Below are positions 4,462-8,248 of a stretch of 8,248 bases of DNA, piece by piece. This DNA comes from an uncultured Flavobacteriales bacterium (GTDB lineage: Bacteria > Bacteroidota > Bacteroidia > Flavobacteriales > CALTNV01). The notes beneath the pieces are model-generated. The model was not told the origin of the DNA and did no database searches. It saw nothing but the letters and a program-made list of their open reading frames with translations. The position numbers were made by a program, and so were the translations under genes. The stretch is taken from assembly GCA_943845485.1 (NCBI GenBank), contig CALTNV010000107.1:1-8248 (forward strand), given 5' to 3'. Each line of letters begins with the position of its first letter. Within the stretch, counting starts at the first letter, position 1.

Positions 4462-7400
4462 AAGGTGTAATATTTTGAAAATATTTAAATTAATAATAAT
4501 AATTTTTCTTTTTACAGGTAGTTTAAAATCTCAAACTAAAGTAGCCATTCTAGATTTTGAGAACACTAGTGGTATTTCTAAATATGATGGCTTTGGAAAA
4601 GCTCTGAGTAATATGCTTATTACTGATCTTAAAAACTCTATACATCCAAGAAAAATAACATTTTTAGAACGTTCACAGTTGAATAAGATACTTAGTGAAC
4701 AAAATCTTCAAAAAAGTAAGAATTTTGATAAAAGTACGGCAGTAAGTTTTGGGAAACTAGCAGGAGTAAAATATGTTTTGGTTGGAAGCGTATATGTAAT
4801 GGATGGCACCTGTAACATCACTTCAAGGTTAGTCGATGTTCAAACTTCCGAAATTGTCCATGCTAAGGAATCTAATGGTAAAATAACCAACTGGCTTTCA
4901 TTAAAAAGTGTTCTGGCTAATGAATTGTCTACCGCTATGAATAATCCGATAACAATTGAAGCAGTATACAGTAAAAAAGAAACTACTGAAGGTGTATTAA
5001 CCCAATATGCAAAAGTAATTGACAAAATAGATGAAGGAGATATAGATGGAGCTCAGGAAATGACTGAAATGCTCTCATCAGTTCAGCCTGATTTTAAATA
5101 TTTTAATGAACTAAAACTGGATCTAGAGGAACTTAAAAAACAGGTCAAAGAGAATACTGAAAATATTTCTGTCTTAAAAAAATCAGGTGGTTTAGTAATT
5201 AATGCATCAAATTTAAATGAGTTAAAGAATAATCTAGAATCTAAACTTTTATCGTATGATAATAAATTAGAAATAGTAAAAACTATAATGATAAATTTTG
5301 GAGAAAGTATTAAAAATTTTGTCATAATCCAAGATTTAAAGTTCAATGAATATAGTGTGAAGATGGAGTCCAATATCAAATATTATGAATCCTTAACAAA
5401 TAAGGTCCAAAAAGACTTGTTTTTTGATTTTTTAAAAAATGAATCAACAAACATGTTTGCTTATATAAGATTGTTTGATTATTATCAAGATAATATTTCA
5501 GATGAAACAGTATTAAACTATTTACTCGCATATATCAAGATTTTAAAAATTGAATATAAGCGTATGCCATCACCACCTATCTTGGAAAGCGAATTTATTT
5601 ATGTTAATTTATTATATAACTCACCTTTTTATCCAAATGAAATTGGGTATAAAAATAAAAGAAGAATACTTTCTAAAGAATTTATAAATCTCAGGATTTC
5701 AGTTTTAAACAACCTGTTTAGTTCTCAAAAAAAGCAGATCGGTGTAAATTTAGATGTTGTAGACTGTTTACAGAAATACTTTGCTGAAAATTATGATAAA
5801 TTTACTGAGACAGATGAAAATCAATATTATTTTTTTTTAACAATTATTCCACAAATTATTTTAGATAGACACAACCAAGAAACTAGAAATAAAATAAAAG
5901 AAGATTTTTTTAAATACTCTTTGATTCAAGAAAGTTTTTTTTATGATGCACTCAAAATTTTAGATTTACCATTATTCATTAAAAATAACAAAGTTTTAAT
6001 GTCTTACAACGAAAAAATGACATCAAATGAAGCAATTAAATTTTATACAAGTAAAACAAATGTAAGTTCGTATAACATTAAATATTTATTCAATATTAAT
6101 TCTAATAAAATTTTGTTTTCAAATGAATCTGAATCATTTAAACCATTAGTAGAAAACTATATTGAAATAAAAAAGAAAATTTATTTTGATTATCAATTAC
6201 ATAATTTCAATTCTACCGAAGAAACTGAAAACCAATCATACATAAATAAATTTAAAAAATTCGATAATTATAATGAATTTTTAAAATATTTCAATTCAAT
6301 TGAATACCCACAAATTAAATATGATTATGAAAACTATTTGATGTGTGACTTTATACCAGAAGGAACTCATGTTGTTTTTTCCACGAGTGATTCTTATTTT
6401 AAAGAATTTATTGTACTAAATTCTGGGGGGAGATTAAGAAATAATGAGATTGTACTTCCTAATGAAATCTTAAAAGATTCTAAATACAATTTACTCGTTG
6501 TTGACAAACCAAAGTATGATATTTTAAATTTAAATCCTTCTCATTTCGAGTTTATTGGATTAAGGAATGATTATGATAAAATAAAAGTTTGGGGTTCTGA
6601 AAAGAATAAAATGTTTCAAGCAATCTATGATACAAACAGAAATTTAATGGACAAAGGACATAAAGATTATAGGCTTGATTATGATTCTGAATTGGATTTC
6701 TCAAATGTTTCACGAATTAAGGTTTTGCTTACATATATGGAGGACAAAAATGAAGAAAAACTAATTGAAATTGAAAACATTTTTCCCTCAAAACGCAGAG
6801 AATATAGAGATGAACAAGTAGGATTGGAAAACTTATTGCAAGAATCTATGAGTTATTTTAATAAAATAATGGCCTTTGCTAAAAAAGATACTTCATCATT
6901 TATAGATTTACCAAAAAAAGAATTAATTAATATCTATAGTTGGAGAAATGGTTTTACTAAGCGTCAAACCGAAAATGACCTAATAAAAGAATATTTAGGA
7001 AAAACTTCCATATATCCAAACAGAGTCCCTTCGAATTATAAGTTGTTTGATTTTTTTAACACCGCGTTTAATGAATTATTAGATCCTAAAAGAAAGGTAT
7101 CGAAGGAAAGACTTAGCAGGGCTATCATCTATAATTCAATTGTATTTGATTTTTTTAAGAATATTAATGAATATGTAGATGATGTAAGGAACTTAGAAAA
7201 CAATAAGTTAAAAATAAAAAATTATAATGGCCAAATAGAAATAAATATAGACGAATTTAGGAATGCCAGTAGAATTAATACCGCACATGCATTACTTGTA
7301 TATTCATTTAAATATGAAAAATCACTATATAGTTCAGCACTTAAGCTATATAGAAAAGAACTGAAGTACAAGTTTGGAGAAAGTTTTATGAACCTGTCAT

Positions 7401-7501
7401 CTGAAGACATGATTAAACAAGATCTTTTTGATTTTCAGAAATCAGAGATGATTGATGAGAAAACTAAAAACAAAGTTTTAGAAGATCTTAAATTCAAGTA
7501 A
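4454..7501 (+). CDS. Secreted CsgG/FlgO-like protein with large unrecognised C-terminal region
   Basis: 1015 residues, second gene of the operon. Its ATG lies 8 bases before the end of the first gene, pointing to coupled translation. A signal peptide (1-27, hydrophobic core LIIIIFLF, ending SLKSQ) leads straight into TKVAILDFENTSG. Cys5 lies before the core, so it is not a lipoprotein. Residues 28-165 are a CsgG/FlgO-like domain (FLERSQLNKIL, KLAGVKYVLVGSVYV, SRLVDVQTSEIV). Residues 180-230 match the TPR-like tail of the upstream protein, and 222-243 may be coiled coil. Residues 246-1015 are mostly helical and rich in Asn, Lys, Tyr and Phe, with a beta-rich segment near 630-710 (DFIPEGTHVVF to KIKVWG). 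I recognise no family there. An RINTAH string at 940-945 matches Rx4H but is probably chance. It probably acts in the periplasm beside the CsgG-like half of the upstream protein. The protein is complete, with no frameshift seen. Confidence 0.85.
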   Translation: MFKRCNILKIFKLIIIIFLFTGSLKSQTKVAILDFENTSGISKYDGFGKALSNMLITDLKNSIHPRKITFLERSQLNKILSEQNLQKSKNFDKSTAVSFGKLAGVKYVLVGSVYVMDGTCNITSRLVDVQTSEIVHAKESNGKITNWLSLKSVLANELSTAMNNPITIEAVYSKKETTEGVLTQYAKVIDKIDEGDIDGAQEMTEMLSSVQPDFKYFNELKLDLEELKKQVKENTENISVLKKSGGLVINASNLNELKNNLESKLLSYDNKLEIVKTIMINFGESIKNFVIIQDLKFNEYSVKMESNIKYYESLTNKVQKDLFFDFLKNESTNMFAYIRLFDYYQDNISDETVLNYLLAYIKILKIEYKRMPSPPILESEFIYVNLLYNSPFYPNEIGYKNKRRILSKEFINLRISVLNNLFSSQKKQIGVNLDVVDCLQKYFAENYDKFTETDENQYYFFLTIIPQIILDRHNQETRNKIKEDFFKYSLIQESFFYDALKILDLPLFIKNNKVLMSYNEKMTSNEAIKFYTSKTNVSSYNIKYLFNINSNKILFSNESESFKPLVENYIEIKKKIYFDYQLHNFNSTEETENQSYINKFKKFDNYNEFLKYFNSIEYPQIKYDYENYLMCDFIPEGTHVVFSTSDSYFKEFIVLNSGGRLRNNEIVLPNEILKDSKYNLLVVDKPKYDILNLNPSHFEFIGLRNDYDKIKVWGSEKNKMFQAIYDTNRNLMDKGHKDYRLDYDSELDFSNVSRIKVLLTYMEDKNEEKLIEIENIFPSKRREYRDEQVGLENLLQESMSYFNKIMAFAKKDTSSFIDLPKKELINIYSWRNGFTKRQTENDLIKEYLGKTSIYPNRVPSNYKLFDFFNTAFNELLDPKRKVSKERLSRAIIYNSIVFDFFKNINEYVDDVRNLENNKLKIKNYNGQIEINIDEFRNASRINTAHALLVYSFKYEKSLYSSALKLYRKELKYKFGESFMNLSSEDMIKQDLFDFQKSEMIDEKTKNKVLEDLKFK

Positions 7502-7510
7502 AATTTAAAA

Positions 7511-7966
7511 TCAATCTATTATATTCAGATAGTTTAATACACTACTCCAATTAGGAAATGCTTTACTGCCAAAATGAATCCATTTTCCACGAAATTCAGA
7601 GGCTCCATTGAATCTTCTGTCATCAATTAAGTAATCACCAATTAAGAGATTTTTATGATTAGATAAAATTAGTTTTTTACGAACTAATTTTTCCTCAAAG
7701 TGTTTCGTCATCCATAGTCTTTTATGCATCCAAGCCTCAGGATTATCCCATGGTGCAGTTGATAAAAAGTAGATGTCGTATTTAGGATGAATTAAAAGCA
7801 TATTTACGGATTCAATAGACTTTTCAATAGGTTCTAAGTTCTCATAAACTCCTGGTAGTTTGTCGGGTCTTCCTATATAAGGGCTAATTTTTCCAAGTGG
7901 ATGTTCTTTTCTCCCTTTTTCAAAATCCGCTATAACTCCATCTAAATCAATATATACTTTCTTCAT
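7511..7966 (-). CDS. 5'(3')-deoxyribonucleotidase, NT5C-type HAD phosphatase
   Basis: 151 residues, of usual length for the small bacterial NT5C proteins. HAD motif I is YIDLDGVIADF with nucleophile Asp7 and acid Asp9. Motif II is the Ser69/Thr70 of FLSTAPWDNPEAW, motif III Lys105 in LSNHKN, and motif IV the Asp111/Asp115/Asp116 cluster in IGDYLIDDRR. The family removes phosphate from deoxynucleoside monophosphates in the cytoplasm, often linked to nucleotide pool balance; in phages, related proteins occur in nucleotide metabolism. The TGA stop (7511-7513) lies 9 bases from the end of the large operon gene on the other strand, and no terminator fits between them, so the transcripts should overlap. 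Substrate cannot be told from sequence; a general HAD phosphatase is the alternative. Confidence 0.85.
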   Translation of the reverse strand: MKKVYIDLDGVIADFEKGRKEHPLGKISPYIGRPDKLPGVYENLEPIEKSIESVNMLLIHPKYDIYFLSTAPWDNPEAWMHKRLWMTKHFEEKLVRKKLILSNHKNLLIGDYLIDDRRFNGASEFRGKWIHFGSKAFPNWSSVLNYLNIID

Positions 7967-8006
7967 TTTTCAATAATTACTCTCTTAAAAAATTATTTTT
8001 TTACTT

Positions 8007-8036
8007 TGAATATATTTATAAAATTAAATATCCCAA
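8007..8036 (-). promoter_or_regulatory. Possible promoter of the NT5C gene
   Basis: On the minus strand TTG (8034-8036) and TATATTCA (8007-8014) are 19 bases apart, close to the Bacteroidota -33/-7 arrangement, although the -7 box misses the last bases of TAnnTTTG. The start would be near 8002, giving a leader of about 35 bases before the ATG at 7966. Confidence 0.3.
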
Positions 8037-8075
8037 TATAAAATCTATAAATTTTGAAATTAAGATTATTTTATA

Positions 8076-8134
8076 GAATTTCAATAAGTTCTTTTTTTTA
8101 ATGAAATTCAAACTATTATTGAAAGTAATAGTTT
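8076..8134. terminator. Nested inverted repeats between two minus-strand genes
   Basis: AAACTATTA (8110-8118) and TAATAGTTT (8126-8134) form a perfect 9-bp stem with a 7-base loop. Next to it GAATTTCA (8076-8083) pairs with TGAAATTC (8102-8109) around an oligo-T stretch. The first hairpin lies about 30 bases after the stop of the partial gene at 8164 and may terminate it, but the T run expected on the minus strand is missing. Apart from this and the promoter, 7967-8163 holds nothing recognisable. Confidence 0.4.
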
Positions 8135-8163
8135 AATGGATCATTAGATACTGGGTAATAAAA

Positions 8164-8248
8164 TTATAACGAAAACTCAACACCTAATGTTAGAGAGGCG
8201 TCAGTTGTTAAAACATCAATATACGGGGTAGAATGAAATCGATATGTT
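8164..8248 (-). CDS. C-terminal end of a gene, possibly an outer-membrane beta-barrel protein
   Basis: The minus strand is open from the window edge to a TAA at 8164-8166, giving 27 residues ending ASLTLGVEFSL. The alternating hydrophobic pattern and Gly-x-x-Phe-x-x end are like the last strand of outer-membrane barrels of this phylum, but a 27-residue tail cannot establish the family. The gene runs in the same direction as the NT5C gene, about 200 bases upstream of it. Confidence 0.45.
   Translation of the reverse strand, partial: TYRFHSTPYIDVLTTDASLTLGVEFSL

Noticed and set aside
6655..6666. DKGH in the large secreted protein as a second DRGH nuclease motif
   Set aside because: The flanking Asn-x3-Trp-x2-Leu-Glu motif is absent, so the four residues are most likely coincidence.

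Overview
The window looks like a chromosomal accessory region of a flavobacterium-like member of the Bacteroidota. The DNA is very AT-rich, genes start without clear Shine-Dalgarno sequences, one promoter carries an exact Bacteroidota -7 box (TAnnTTTG), and signal peptides end in the Gln-rich way common in this group. The mscL and cas9 fragments also read like flavobacterial proteins. This is judged from the sequence alone; no database search was possible.

Left part (1-1303): a decayed CRISPR region. A 31-codon gene end (1-93) is followed by what looks like an intact type II-C tracrRNA on the minus strand (about 118-212), with anti-repeat, small hairpin and intrinsic terminator. Facing away from it is the first 85 codons of a type II Cas9 (342-599) with the RuvC-I motif and bridge helix. 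The reading frame is broken by a stop where family members have Gln, continues recognisably for 15 codons, and is then lost. No cas1, cas2 or CRISPR array is present. Next come a hairpin and three tandem, diverged units of about 115 bp (859-1157). Each carries a short conserved reading-frame tail ending in a stop; the first two also carry a long hairpin.

Middle part (1304-2679): mscL (large-conductance mechanosensitive channel) followed after one base by a secreted DNA/RNA non-specific endonuclease of the DRGH (here DKGH) family. They look like one transcription unit, closed by two AT-rich hairpin terminators.

Right part (2680-7501): a two-gene operon that is the most interesting item. Gene 1 (593 aa) joins an N-terminal helical region with a HEPN-type motif (RNTIAH), a coiled coil, one transmembrane helix, a CsgG/FlgO/LpoB-like domain and a TPR-like tail. 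Gene 2 (1015 aa) starts 8 bases before gene 1 ends. It has a signal peptide, a second copy of the CsgG-like plus TPR-like module, and about 770 further residues I do not recognise. The predicted layout places a possible RNase-type HEPN domain in the cytoplasm, tethered to a periplasmic domain that resembles the partner protein. This would suit a transmembrane sensor-effector (stress or phage defence), but that function is inference.

Right edge (7511-8248): a minus-strand NT5C-type HAD 5'(3')-deoxynucleotidase converges on the operon with a 9-base gap. The last 27 codons of another minus-strand gene, possibly an outer-membrane beta-barrel protein, run off the window.
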